Below are positions 30,661 to 41,739 of a stretch of 64,000 nt of DNA, one piece after another. The stretch comes from Agapanthus africanus. Taxonomy: Eukaryota; Streptophyta; Magnoliopsida; Asparagales; Amaryllidaceae. The position numbers and the translations under genes are program-made. The stretch spans positions 508,899,176 through 508,963,175 of the forward strand of contig CM057347.1 of NCBI GenBank assembly GCA_030015575.1, given 5' to 3'. Under the pieces are notes generated by a model, which saw nothing but the letters and a program-made list of their open reading frames with translations, was not told the DNA's origin and ran no database searches. Numbering within the stretch: the stretch's first letter is position 1; every line of letters begins with the position of its first letter.

Positions 30661-31300
30661 ATGTCACAAAGGTAAGATGACCATAGCTCTGTTTATTGGA
30701 AACAGAGAAAGATTTAGTAAACTCTTGGGATGATACATGTTGATGTATGTAGGTCCTCTGTCTACACATACCAAAACCGGTTCTTTATACTTCATTACGT
30801 TCTCTGATGATCTCTTTAGATTCAGACCTATGTTCCTGTTGAAACACAAATCCGAACCTTTTGAGATATTCACAGAATATAAGTTAGAAGTAGAGAACCA
30901 AAATAAGGGTATAAGTATTATGTCCTTTGATGAGATCAAGGAGGAGAATACTTGTGCATGGAATTCCTGAACTATTCTAAAGGAGAATGAGATTCTCTCT
31001 CAGCATTACTCCTCCGAATACACCATAGCACGATGGTATATCGGGGCGGAGCACTCACACCCTATATGATAAGGTGCGCTCTATGATGAGTACTACTGAG
31101 TTGCCTATTTCCTTTTAGGGAGTTATGCACTTGAGAAGCTGCATACCTATTGAATAGCGTTCTAATCAAATCAGTTGCCTACCACTTCATATGTGATATG
31201 GAAAGGGAAGAGCCCATATCTTAAGTTAGTTAAGATTTGGGGTTGTCCGGCCTATGTTTAAAAGCATAATCTGGACAAACTCGAGGCAAGATCTGTTATG
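30660..31300 (+). pseudogene. Copia integrase remnant
   Basis: Seen: VGPLSTHTKTGSLYFITFSDD (split here as VGPLSTHTKTG and SLYFITFSDD), then HKSEPFEIFTEYKLEVENQN at 30737-30970. Further broken pieces correspond to the LPISFW and KIWGCPAYV regions up to about 31260. The first catalytic region is altered to MYVGP where DVCGP is usual. Several stops make it inactive. Confidence 0.8.
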
Positions 31301-31479
31301 TACAACTGGAAATGTTCCAGCTATACGAACTACAGCAGATGATTTGATAGAACCAAAGGATTCAGTAGATACCAACGAACCTCAGCCTCTCCGCCGATCT
31401 AGTAGGGTTCCTCACCCACCTGAGAGATACTTCTGTTTCTCTATGACAGTGGGAGCGAGGATTGCATCATGAGATGATG

Positions 31480-32150
31480 ACCCAACTAGCTTCAAGCTGG
31501 CCATCGAGAGTAAGACTCTGTAAGAATGGCTGGATGTTTAGCGATCTGAGATGGAATCCTTATACACCAACAAAGTATGGACTTTGGTTGCTATATCTGA
31601 AGGGTTAAATCCCCATCAGGAGCAAGTATATCTTGAGAAGATTACTTGGTGTACATGGAAAAGTTGAGACTTTCAAAGCTAGAATTGTTAAAGGTTTTCG
31701 TCATCGACCAGGCGTGGATAATGATGAAATCTTTTCCAGTAGCTATGCTTAAGTCCATCCAGATCCTACTTGTCACGGCTACATACCATGACTACGATAT
31801 CTGGTGGTTGGGTGTCATGACTGCTTTTCTAAATGACGTTTTAGAAGAGTGCGTCTATAAGTACACAGCCAGAGGGCTTCGTAAACAGTGGGAGCAGCGG
31901 AAACGTGTGCAAGATGCTTTATAGGATAAAGCAGGCATCGCGGAGTTGGAACATCTGTTTTGATGAATTAGTCAAAGAGTTTGACATCATCAAAATGGTA
32001 GATGAACCTTGTATAAACAAAAAGGTAGTAGGGAGTATGGTGATGATCCTCGTAGAGTACGTGGATGACATACTCTTGATAGGGAAGGAGTTTCCTATGC
32101 TACGCTCGATCAATCTCCGCTTATCACTATGATTCTCCATATAGGATCAA
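31480..32150 (+). pseudogene. Copia reverse transcriptase remnant
   Basis: Seen: a piece with DIWWLGVMTAFLN and EECVY (31646-31924; DVKTAFLNG-type block), then in another frame MLYRIKQASRSWNICFDE and LVEYVDDILLIG (31905-32132). YVDD is the catalytic box. The frame changes near 31915 and stops follow, so the enzyme is dead. Confidence 0.85.
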
Positions 32151-32199
32151 AGTGATACCTCCTAAATCCTGGATTTTGGATCTATGAGATAGATCTAAA

Positions 32200-32690
32200 T
32201 GGATGTTAGGATTCTCACTAGTTGTAGTGAGATGGTATCAATCGATCCTGGGGGGAATCACTGGAAAGGTTCCAGGGTGATAAAGACGACTGAATGTCAG
32301 TCGCAGGCATTGTCTTTACCCTCAGTAAAGGGACGGTATGTTGGAAGAGTTCCAAGCTAGATACCGTGACATACTAGACGATAAAGGCTGGATACATCGC
32401 TACTTAAGATGCTACCAAAGAGGCTGTTTGGGTGTATATTGGTTCATGAGATGAACTATGTTCCTACCATTGTGTGACAATGGAGTTGTGGCTTATGCCA
32501 AGGAACGTCCGTCCCATCAGTAATCCAGACATATTCTAAGGCAGCATCGCCTGATCATGGAGATGATTGATCTCCAGGGTGATCGAGGTTTGGAGAGTAG
32601 ATTCTGAGGACAACACAGCGGATCCACTCACAAAGGCCTGTTCACAGAGAGAGACTTTTATGGGATGGTTGAGTATGAGATACTGCAACC
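32200..32690 (+). pseudogene. Copia RNase H remnant
   Basis: Broken frames still show ATKEAVW near 32410, CDNGVVAYAKE near 32480 and a terminal block with EDNTADPLTKA near 32610, in the usual Copia order before the polypurine tract. Many stops are present. Confidence 0.7.
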
Positions 32691-32708
32691 ACTGCTACAG
32701 ATGGCCCT

Positions 32709-32724
32709 AGTGCAAGTGGGAGAT
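32709..32724 (+). other. Copia polypurine tract
   Basis: AGTGCAAGTGGGAGAT directly precedes the TGTTAG start of the right LTR. Confidence 0.85.
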
Positions 32725-34958
32725 TGTTAGTTATATGTATGCCCTAGAGGCCATTACTATACATGGGATGTATATTGTAGTGGATGCTGGGACGTATATA
32801 GGGAGGACTTTCTCGCTCGACATGATAGTATGCTATCTGGTTGATATTTACCTTAACGTGTATGCTGATTGTCTCTCTGTTACATGTTGGTAAAGCCCTT
32901 AGGATCTGTACTTGACTACCTGGACTATGATGCGGATCATACTAGTGGGGACAAGGTAGTCCATAAGTACATCCTTCACAGTCCCTAGTCGAGGGTGTAT
33001 CGAGACGGGGCATCGATATACCAGAGTAGACTAGCGTGTACCTTCTCGACCCATACAGATGGGCGATGGATGATCCCATATCCATCGGTGTTTGACATCA
33101 GAGGAGATATACGGGTGCTCAGTAGAGACTGGGTACACTGGACGGACTCGCCGAGAACTCCCAGATGGTAATATACCTCACGTCAGATGGCAGTTCTCTG
33201 GTGACACTGGTACAGAGTAGTCTGTTGACCCGAGATCGTCATAGAGTCTTGTGTGGTTCCCACTGTGCTTTGATTTCCATCTTACCACGTCCAAGAGGGC
33301 GTGCAAAACGGTGGTTTTTGGGTACAGTCCCGAGTCACATGGAGGCAATGAGCGATAGGAGGGGATTCGTCTCTCCCGGTATATGGGGGTTGATGTTGCA
33401 CTGTGTTCGATCGGCTATAACAGGAAGTCCCTGGCCAGGGCTGCTCAGAGAATTGCTGGTAAGTGTTACCAGTAGTTTCTCGACCCGTTATGAGCCTCAT
33501 ATCGACACGACTTATCGAGCTACTGGGGTCTGACGTTTACCACCCCTAGGCGAAATATGCAACATATCAGACGATCAGACCGGACTGTACGGTAGTGTTA
33601 CTGGTCGGATTCACTGGAGTGTGAGCGGGCTTGCTCGTCGATCTTCAGATCGCTCAATACCCGGGTGGCCGTTACGTTTAGCAGACCGCTTGCGGCTTGT
33701 GGATGTTTGATATGATCATCATCCGCTGCCGGCGTATTGACGAGTCTTTAGAGTCCTACACAGAGGTTTCCTGGCTCAAGCGAAACGAAATAGGAGCGCA
33801 TATGAGATATGTGCGGGACCGAGAATAATGCGTGTATGTGATACCGTATTCTATTCTCGCGATAAATATATCGAAAGGTTGTATGCGATATAACCTAGTT
33901 ATCGATTCAAGCGTTGATTCGATAAGCCGATATATTTGATACCAGTCGGTTATGTGCGCATGACCGGATCATTGAATCAAGTGTTGATTTAATGATTTAA
34001 TGTATAATTATATATTTGATATATTACTTTACATTAACTAGTATCGGTTCACTTTAGACGGATTTTCTCACTTGGTTCGTGCGCATTGCATATGCGATAT
34101 GTTTTTGTGCACTTGATTGTATCATGTTTGATGATGCAAGTCAAGCTAGGGTTCAAGTGTAAAGATTAAACCTTGGTTAATGAAATGGTTAGGGTTTATT
34201 ATTCATTATTCATTTATCTTATTTAATTATCTTTTTATTTTTGATAAATGAATAAAAGAAAAGAGAAAAGAATGGTTGCTAGATTTGGAGTTTAGTTGAA
34301 ACTTCATGAAGATTTGATAAAGTCAACCATACTTATCTCAACCTTAACCCTAACCATTCTCACTAACCATGATTCATTCTCTACACTTGACCATGGTTAG
34401 AATTATGATAAGAATTCATTTTCTTTTCATTTTCTATTAACTTATCATAATGTTTTTCTTCTTCTTCTTCATGCTTCAAGTGAAGAAGCTCAAAGTCCAT
34501 CAATGGTGATTGTTGGATATGAGTGAGAAATCCAATTCTAAAGTTAACCCAATTCCTATTTCTTCATCCTCTACCTCTTGCCAAGTAGTAGAGTGTGTTT
34601 CCTTCACAAGATTTTAGGGTTTGGTGAAGGTGGAGCTTGATTCATCGATGCCTCGACGTAGATCATCTTCGGCATGGACATCGACGACCTAGCTTGCCCA
34701 TTCTCCGACGAAGCCGATCCTAGAGCCCAGATTCGATTTGGACAGCGGAGAGGACCTCGTTGCGGAGCCGTGGAGGTGGATATCCGGATCTACAAAGGTT
34801 GTAATTTCCGTATCTCTTTAGTTAACTGTTAACTAGTTCTTGTTCGCCTAGATATCTAGCAAACGATCCGTACTTTAGGGTTTGTAGGCACTATAATTTT
34901 TGAAATTGCCATGGTTGATGGCTTGGGAGACCTCACTAGAGTGTCTAGGAACCCTGCA
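32725..34958 (+). repeat. Copia 3' LTR (2234 bp)
   Basis: Same length as the left copy and nearly the same sequence. It ends GGAACCCTGCA at 34958 and is followed by the second TGTTT (34959-34963). Confidence 0.95.
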
Positions 34959-34963
34959 TGTTT
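34959..34963. repeat. Target-site duplication of Copia element, right (TGTTT)
   Basis: Second copy of the 5-bp duplication. After it, the LTR of element 2 resumes with TGGCGCTGAGCGCC. Confidence 0.92.
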
Positions 34964-36121
34964 TGGCGCTGAGCGCCGATCCAAAGAGCCCAAAGGCGCA
35001 GTTCATGAATGCAAAGCACTTTCTAATAACGCAAAGCGCATTTTGATCAATTTTAAGATCAAAGAACAAATTTATGTTCTTCAAAGGAGGCTTTGCCTCA
35101 AGATCCAAGAACAAAAGTTCTTTTTTTTATAAAAGGTTCTGCCTTTATAGATCAAAAAGATCTGTGAATGAAGTAAAATACTTCTTTTTATATTTTTATG
35201 ATTAGATCTTTTGATCTTTTCTTTTTAATCAAAGACCTTTTGTCTTTTTATAGATTTAAGATCTTTTTAGAAGATACTTCTTCTTTTTACGAGATGGTTT
35301 CATCTCTGTTGTTCAAGAATTAATTCTTTACCTTTAAAGATGAAGAGATGATCTTCTTTCTTCTAAAGGTTTGCCTTTCTTTCTCTTTGAGTTTTTCTCA
35401 AAGTTTGCAGAGGGTTTTCTCTATATGAGACTTGAAGTCTTGGGGCCTTTATATAGGGCCAATTGATTTGTTAAATCAATTTAAGAGATCTTTCTCTGAT
35501 TGATTTTGGAATATTTCCCACCGTTGGATCTTTGATCCTAAGGCTTCTGTTTTACAGAAGATAATCTTCTTATTTTAATAAGATTGAAAAATCTTTCCAT
35601 AACAGAACTTTAGTTCTAATTAATTAATAATTTATTATTAATAGATCTTTTGATCTGACGGTAGGGGAATTTTTAATTCCAGCGCTGGCGCACCTTGCGC
35701 CAGCGCACCTAAGTTCGACACGTGGCGCGCAGCGCAGAGCGCGGTGAACTGCGCTAGCGCACCCGTGTTTGACACGTGGCGCGCAGCACAGAGCGCAGCA
35801 CAACTGCGCTAGCGCACCTGTGTTCGACACGTGGCGCGCAGCGCAGAGCGCTGGATCTGAAGCGTTGCTTCAACTTTTAAATTTTGAATTTTGAAGCAGA
35901 GCTTTGCTCTGATTGGGGGTGCGCTGCCTAGGGTGCAGCGCTTCTGGCGCTGGCGTGTCTGCTTTTGACACGTGGCGCGCAGCGCACAGGATCTGAAGCG
36001 TTGCTTCAATTTTTGAATTTTGAAATTCAAAACAGAGCTTTGCTCTGATTGGGGAAAAGGAAGCGTCGCTTCATTTCAAATCTTGGAATTTGAACAGAGC
36101 TTTGCTCTGATTGGGGAAATA
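34964..36121 (-). repeat. Element 2, 5' LTR, second part
   Basis: Collinear with 7475-8575. It holds the sense TATA box at 35448-35455 (minus), dense short inverted repeats (35040-35660) and GCGC-rich repeats (35680-35850), with extra units compared with the left LTR. It ends GGGGAAATA where the left copy ends GGGGAAACA, so the terminal CA has mutated to TA. Confidence 0.92.
35448..35455 (-). promoter_or_regulatory. Sense LTR TATA box, right LTR of element 2
   Basis: TATATAAA on the minus strand, at the place matching 7957-7964. As this is the 5' LTR of the element, this box would start its genomic RNA. The Copia insertion lies downstream of it, within the transcribed leader, and would block or truncate that RNA. 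Confidence 0.7.
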
Positions 36122-36126
36122 GTGGA
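36122..36126. repeat. Target-site duplication of element 2, right copy (GTGGA)
   Basis: Partner of 5890-5894. Right of it the gag leader of element 1 resumes. Confidence 0.93.
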
Positions 36127-36779
36127 GTTTGCCCATAGGGAGAGTTGCCCCCTGTCTTCCTTACTCGGCGCCAGTGGCGACGTCGAGCGTGTCGAGCTGT
36201 TGGGATTGTTTCAGCTTTAGGGGCGACTTCGTTATGCTCCCTGTTCTGATGAAGGGCTGTTGCTGGCGTCAGCCTCTTGAAGACTGATATCCATTGAGTA
36301 GAAGTATTTAATCTGTCAAAGACAGATTTTGGAGCGGGTACCGGAGCCGGAACAGTCAGTCTTGTGAAGACCGACCCTTTGGCAGGAGAAGCCGCCTTGA
36401 CGACTGCGGGAGCAGGGATGGCTATCCTCTTCGGAATAACCTGTTCTGGAATTGCAGGCTTCATCATGGGCCCACATGAACTTTGGCCCAATCTGGCGAA
36501 GACTGAGGCGCTGGAGCGGGATGACCCGTTGAGGGGGGCCGCTGTAGTTGCAAGTCGATCAAAGACCGACTTCTTGGGAGCTTCTTGTGTTGGTACCGTG
36601 GCAGTGAAGCTCATAGGTGGGAGCATGGTCCCGAAAAACAATCCAGTGGTGGCCTGAGACACCTGGTCCACCGGCATTGTGAACAAAGAAGCTGCTTGGG
36701 GCCCGTATGCTATGCCTCCAGATGAGGCGGAGTGTGAATTGCAATTGCAGTTGGAACAATTCGCGCAAGTGGACGCCAT
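36127..36779 (-). pseudogene. Gag N-terminus of element 1 (continues at 5894)
   Basis: Seen: an open frame from ATG 36779-36777 (start MASTCANCSNCNCNSHS, Cys-rich) through TTGLFFGTMLPP and five SVFxRL-type repeats to the basic RHARRRHWRRVRK. The start is chosen because it lies about 130 bases after the primer site and the Cys-rich part is kept in element 2. In-frame codons before it reach back into the LTR. The remainder of gag is at 5573-5894. The open frame that continues to 36027 runs into LTR DNA of element 2. Confidence 0.75.
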
Positions 36780-36906
36780 TGATCTTTCGCTTTCTGCACC
36801 AAGCAAAACGCCAAATCTCAGTACCTCGAACCCAAGGGCAACCATTAGCAAACAGCGATTCGTTCGCGAACACGACACACGAAGTATGGTGTGGAAAGAG
36901 GAAAAG

Positions 36907-36924
36907 GTCCCACCGGGTGTGCCA
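36907..36924 (-). other. Primer binding site of element 1
   Basis: TGGCACACCCGGTGGGAC on the minus strand, five bases from the LTR end. It differs by one base from that of element 2. Confidence 0.78.
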
Positions 36925-37479
36925 GAATCTGTTCCCCTCCGAAAGACGCGCAAGACAGACGTCTTGCCTGAAATTCGGGGCAGATGCTAATTGGTGTTAT
37001 CCATCCACCTCTCCGAAGATGCCAAGTTGATTTATGGCACCATGTATCGAAGGTTTAAATCGATGCGGCCGATGTAGCAGACTTCGTCAGATTCCCCCTC
37101 GCTTGAGGGGTTTTTTGATTGTGGGGATGCTCTTCCCTGCAGGCGCAAGCCCCTACAGTTAATTACGCTACCGCATCGCGGTAACCACTTTCTCCTTCTC
37201 CATATGGTCACTTCGTGTCATGGGTGTTTATTTTGTTTGTGGTTGTCCGTAGATTGTATACGGAGACTAATTTATATTGCCGCCCGTTAGGACGTGGATT
37301 AGTCCAAATCCGTATTTTCTTAGATTTGGGTTTTGGTTTGGGTTTAAGGATACGTTAGTCTCATTTGAGACTAAGATCAACTTAAACGTATGTTAAGAAT
37401 ACGTTAGTCTAATTTTAGACTAAAATCAACTTAACAGGATCATTTAGATCCAACAAAAGAGCATTTGGGCTCTATTGTT

Positions 37480-37918
37480 TAGTTTAGGGACATTGCGGTC
37501 GATTAGTTTAAGGACATTATGGTCCATCGTTAGTTTAAGGACATCTCGGTCCAATGTTAGTTTAAAGACATCACGGTCGAGGTTAAGGACATCATAGTCC
37601 ATGAGTTTAAAGACCTCATAGTCAAATGTTAGTTTAAAGACATCACGGTCGAGGTTAAGGACATCACAGTCCGTGAATTTAAAGACCATGAGTTTTAAGA
37701 CCTCACAGTCAAAGTTAAGGACATCATAGTCCATGAGTTTTAAGACCTCACAGTCAAGGTTAAGGACATCATAGTCCGTGAGTTTTAAGACCTCACAGTC
37801 AAGGTTAAGGACATCATAGTCCGTGAAATGCGGTGGTCGTCGGGACCCGTCACCTCTCTGAAGACGTTGAAGGATTACAACGACAAATATCAGAGGAGTG
37901 AAGAGATGTACCCTCGAA
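37480..37918. repeat. Minisatellite plus nested-hairpin module, element 1 LTR
   Basis: About 15 monomers of the GGAC-N6-GTCC type (37480-37825), then the ~88-bp module with outer CTCTGA/TCAGAG and inner CGTTG/CAACG stems fully paired. Confidence 0.85.
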
Positions 37919-38269
37919 CCGAAGTGGATTAAGTGATCTTTAGTCTAATTTGGAACTAAGATCAATTAATTAGATTATGAGCACATTAGCTCAGTTAAGC
38001 CTGAATTGAGGACTTATGGCCAGCTTGGGCTAAGTTCAATTAGATTTGGAGTGTTGGCCCTTTATTGGACCATTTAGACATTTGTCTGGGTTCAGCCCCT
38101 CATCATTTAGCAGTGCTTAAACAAGAGTTTGAGGATTTTGGTAACATTTTTGATCTCTGACTGAGCATTAAACATTGTAGCTCTGAATTTTACTCAATTT
38201 TGAGATTCAGTTGAAGGGGAGACTTTTGCCTCTGGAAGATTAACCAATTTGGCTAAGAATAGTGTTAAA

Positions 38270-38730
38270 CACTAGAGAACAACAGTGTTAAATACTGGAA
38301 ATAAAACTCTCAAATTAGTGTTAAACACTAGAAGACAACAGTGTTAAACACTGGAAATAAAACTCTCAAATTAGTGTTAAACACTAGAGAGAAAGGGATC
38401 ACGTGGGGACACGTGAGGGCACCAAAAAGGTGGGGCCAGATCCCCTTTACTTTGTTCTGCAGATAAGTGTTAAACACTTTTGATTTTTTGGCCATCACGT
38501 GTTGGCACGTGATGGAGATTTGTTCGTTGGTTACTGAAGCGTTTATTAGTGGTCACGTGGTAACACGTGAGAGCGCCCAAAGCCATCATTTTCTTTGCTT
38601 TTATTCTTTTTGTTTTGATGGTCACGTGGGGGCACGTGAGGCATTGCCTCAAAGCTCTTTCCTTCTCATTTTGGAAGATCTTTCCAGCAGTCACGTGGGG
38701 CCACGTGACCTTAGTCTTTTGCATGTATGG
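38270..38730. repeat. GTGTTAAACAC and paired CACGTG palindromes
   Basis: GTGTTAAACAC, a perfect 11-base near-palindrome, occurs five times between 38260 and 38480. From 38400 to 38710 the pattern CACGTG-N4-7-CACGTG occurs five times, roughly every 60-80 bp. CACGTG is the plant G-box core; whether bZIP or bHLH factors bind here is unknown. More copies are at 42090-42480 and 46670-48250. Confidence 0.7.
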
Positions 38731-38952
38731 AGATCTTTCAAGTCTCTTTGTCTTTTTTAGGAATTAAATTCTCTGTAGGGTTAAACCCTAATTATGTTTT
38801 AGGGGAATTAAATTCCCATATATGTGAAAGAATTAAATTCTTATGTAGGGTAAAACCCTAATTTCATTTTAAGAGGAATTAAATTCCTGTGAGTTTTAGA
38901 GAATTAAATTCTCAAGTAGGGTTAAACCCTGGTTTTGTCTGTCTTGAAGGAA

Positions 38953-38957
38953 TTAAA
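38953..38957. repeat. Target-site duplication of Copia solo LTR (TTAAA)
   Basis: TTAAA at 38953-38957 and 41178-41182. Removing the insert restores GAATTAAATTCCT, which matches neighbouring copies of this local repeat. Confidence 0.9.
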
Positions 38958-41177
38958 TGTAGGGTTCCTAGGCACTCTCAAGAGATCTCACAAGGCATCA
39001 ACCATGCCAATTTCAAATTTTACGGGTGCCGAGAAACCCTAATACGGATCGTTGACTAGAAATCTAGGCGAAATAAGAAACTAGTTAACAACTTAACTAA
39101 AGATAAGAAGCTACAACCTTTGTAGATCCGGATATCCACTTCCTTGGCTCCACGTAGGCGTCCTCTCGCTGTCCATCTGGAATCCCGGACTCATGCGTCG
39201 GCTTGATCGGAGAAATGGGCGGACTAGGTCGTCGGCTTCGTGCCGAAGATGATCTACGTCGAGGCATCACAAGTTCAAGCTCCGACTTCACAAAGTTGTG
39301 AAACTTGTGAAGAAAACACCCAAAACAACTTGGCAAGAGGTGGAGGGTGAAGAAATAGGAGGTGGGTTCACTTTAGAATTGGATTTCTCACTTTAGATCT
39401 CAAGTTGCCATTGATGGCATCAAGCTTTCTATCTTGAAGATGAAGAAGAAGATGAAGCTAGAATTATGATAAGTCTTTTTAAAATGAAAAAGAAAATGAA
39501 TACTTATCATAATCTTAACCATAGTTAAGTGTAGAGAATAAACTAGGGTTACTTCAAATGGTTAGGGTTAAGCATGAGACAAGAATGGTGACTAAGTCAA
39601 AGCTTCAAGAAGCTTCAATAAGAAACAAAGAAAGCCACCATTCTCATCTTTATCCTTCCCAAATAAACAAATAAACAAATAAATAAATAAATGAATATGC
39701 AAAACCCTAATCATCAAATTAATCATGGTTTAATTCTATACACTTAACTAATTGATTAAGTATCATCAAACATGATACAAATATGTGCACAAAAGTATAT
39801 CACATATACTTCTTGCACATCAAGTGAGAAAAGCCATATAAAGTGAACTAATACTAGCTAATGCAAAGTAATATATCAAATATATAATTATACATTAAAT
39901 CATTAAATCAACACTTGACTTAACGATCCGGTCATATCGCATATAACCGACTAGTATCCTATGTATCGGCTTATCGAATCAATGATTCGATAACTAGGTC
40001 ATATCGAATATAACCAATCGATACATCCATCACGAGAATGGAATACGGTATCACATACACGCATCATTCTCGGTCCTGCGCATATCTCATATGCACTCCT
40101 ATTTCGTTTCGCTTGAGCCAGGAAACCTCTGTGTAGGACTCTAAAGACTCGTCAATACGCCGGTAGCAGATGATGATCATATCAAGCACCCACAAGTCGC
40201 AAGCGGTCTGCTAAACGTAACGGCCATCCGGGTATTAAGCGATCAGAAGATCGACGAACTAGCCCGCTCACACTCCTGTGAATCCAACCAGTAACACTTA
40301 CCGTACAGTCCGGTCTGTTCGTCTGATATGTCGTATATCAAGTCTAGGGGTGGTAAACGTCAGACCCCAATAACCGATAAGTCGTGCCGATGTGAGGCTA
40401 ATAACGGGTCGAGAAACTACTGGTAACACTTACCAGCAAATCTTTGATCAGCCCTGGCCAGGGACTTCCCTGTTACGGGCAATCGAGCACAGCGCAACAT
40501 CAACCCTTAATACCGGGAGAGACGAAACCCCTCCTATCGCTCATTGCCTCCATGTGACTCGGGACTGTACCCAAACACCACCGTTTTGCACGCCCTCATG
40601 GACGTGGTAAGGTGGAGATCAAAGCACAGTGGGAATCACACAAGATTCTATGACGATCTCGGGTCGACAGACTAACCTGCACAAGTGTCACCTGAGAACT
40701 GCCATCTGACGTGAGGTATAATACCATTTGGGAGTTCTCGGCGAGTCCGTCCAGTATACCCAGTCTCTACTGAGCACCCGTACACCATCTCTGATGTCAA
40801 ACACCAATGGATATGGGATCATCCATCGCCCATCTCATGGGTCGAGAAGCGTATACGCTAGTCTACACTGGTATATCGATGCCCCGTCTTGATACACCCA
40901 CGACTAGGGACCATGAAGGATGTACTTATGGACTACCATGTCCCCACTAGTATGATCTGCATCATAGTCCAGGTAGTCAAGTACACATCCTAAGGGCTTT
41001 ACCAACATGTAACCATAAGACAGTATAAAGAGAGCAGTATACATGTTAAGATAAAGAGCAACCAGATAGCATACTATCATATCGAGCAAGAAAGTCATCT
41101 CTATATATGTCCAAGCATCCAATATAATATACATCATCTGTACAATACTGGCCTCTAGCGCATACATACAACTAACA
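38958..41177 (-). mobile_element. Solo LTR of the BARE/Angela-like Copia family
   Basis: Reads on the minus strand from TGTTAGTTGTATGTATG to CTAGGAACCCTACA, clearly related along its length to the 2234-bp LTR of the Copia element but well diverged. It has a perfect 5-bp duplication and no internal region. A solo LTR arises by recombination between the two LTRs of a full element. The last base pair of the terminus (TA for GC in the full element) has changed. Confidence 0.92.
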
Positions 41178-41731
41178 TTAAATTCCTATAGATTTAGGAG
41201 AATTGAATTCTCATGCAGGGTTGAACCCTAATTTTATTTGGAGGAATTGAATTCCTATAAATTTAGGTGAATTAAATTCTCATATAGGGTTAAACCCTAG
41301 TTTTGTCTTGAAGGAATTAAATTCCTGTAAATTTAGGAGAATTAAATTCTCGTATAGGGTTAAACCTTATCTTTATCTTGAAGGAATTAAATTCCTGTAA
41401 ATTAGGAGAATTAAATTCTCTAAACTCAATTCCCCCTCTAAGTTTTGGATCTACATGGCAGAATCTCAACCCGATGAGAATTAAATTCTCAACCTATGGG
41501 GAGATTTTGCTTCTGCAGATCTTCAACCAGAGTAAGAACTAAGTTCTTTTCAGAAGAGTTAAACCCTTAGATTGAGAATTAAATTCTCTTTTTGAAGTTT
41601 TGATCTTTTCCCCCTTTCTCACATAGGTTTTCTTTCTTGAGAATTAAATTCTCCTTTCTTTTTTCTCTGCTATTTGCCTTTAGAAACTTCAAGATCCCAA
41701 AATTCTCTATCTTTCTTCTCCTCTTGGCTCC

Positions 41732-41739
41732 TATTTATA
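41732..41739 (-). promoter_or_regulatory. Sense LTR TATA box of element 1
   Basis: TATAAATA on the minus strand within CTCCTATAAATAGGAG, about 780 bp from the U3 end. It matches the placement of the boxes in the other LTRs. Confidence 0.6.

Larger units (their letters stand above)
24530..34958 (+). mobile_element. Copia element, BARE/Angela-like, nested in element 2
   Basis: A 10,429-bp insertion with two 2234-bp LTRs (TG..CA), a TGTTT target duplication, an initiator-Met primer site and a polypurine tract, all in plus orientation. The LTR start holds ATGCCCTAGAGGC, which I recall from BARE/Angela elements, and the tract before the right LTR (AAGTGGGAGAT) is also like theirs. The inside has collinear but shattered remains of protease, integrase, RT and RNase H and no recognisable gag, so it could move only with proteins from elsewhere. 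The LTRs are almost identical, so it is the youngest insertion seen here. Confidence 0.93.
5895..36121 (-). mobile_element. Element 2: complete but decayed Tat-lineage element with antisense cargo
   Basis: The element is bounded by LTRs that start TGTTCCCC and end GGGGAAACA (left) or GGGGAAATA (right). It has a GTGGA target duplication, a primer site at 22878-22895 and a polypurine tract at 8576-8589, so its coding direction is minus. Without the nested Copia element it is about 19.8 kb, a size typical of Ogre-like Tat elements. Order along the minus strand: LTR, gag, protease, RT, RNase H, archaeal-type RNase H, integrase, a 5-kb 3' region with a plus-strand ORF, LTR. Gag-pol carries several stops and frameshifts. 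By eye the two LTRs differ at about 17 of the first 235 aligned bases, so this is not a recent insertion. Confidence 0.93.

Noticed and set aside
39097..39336. Short frame with a Ser/Arg-rich patch inside the solo Copia LTR
   Set aside because: The matching frame is not kept in the related LTRs at 24530 and 32725.
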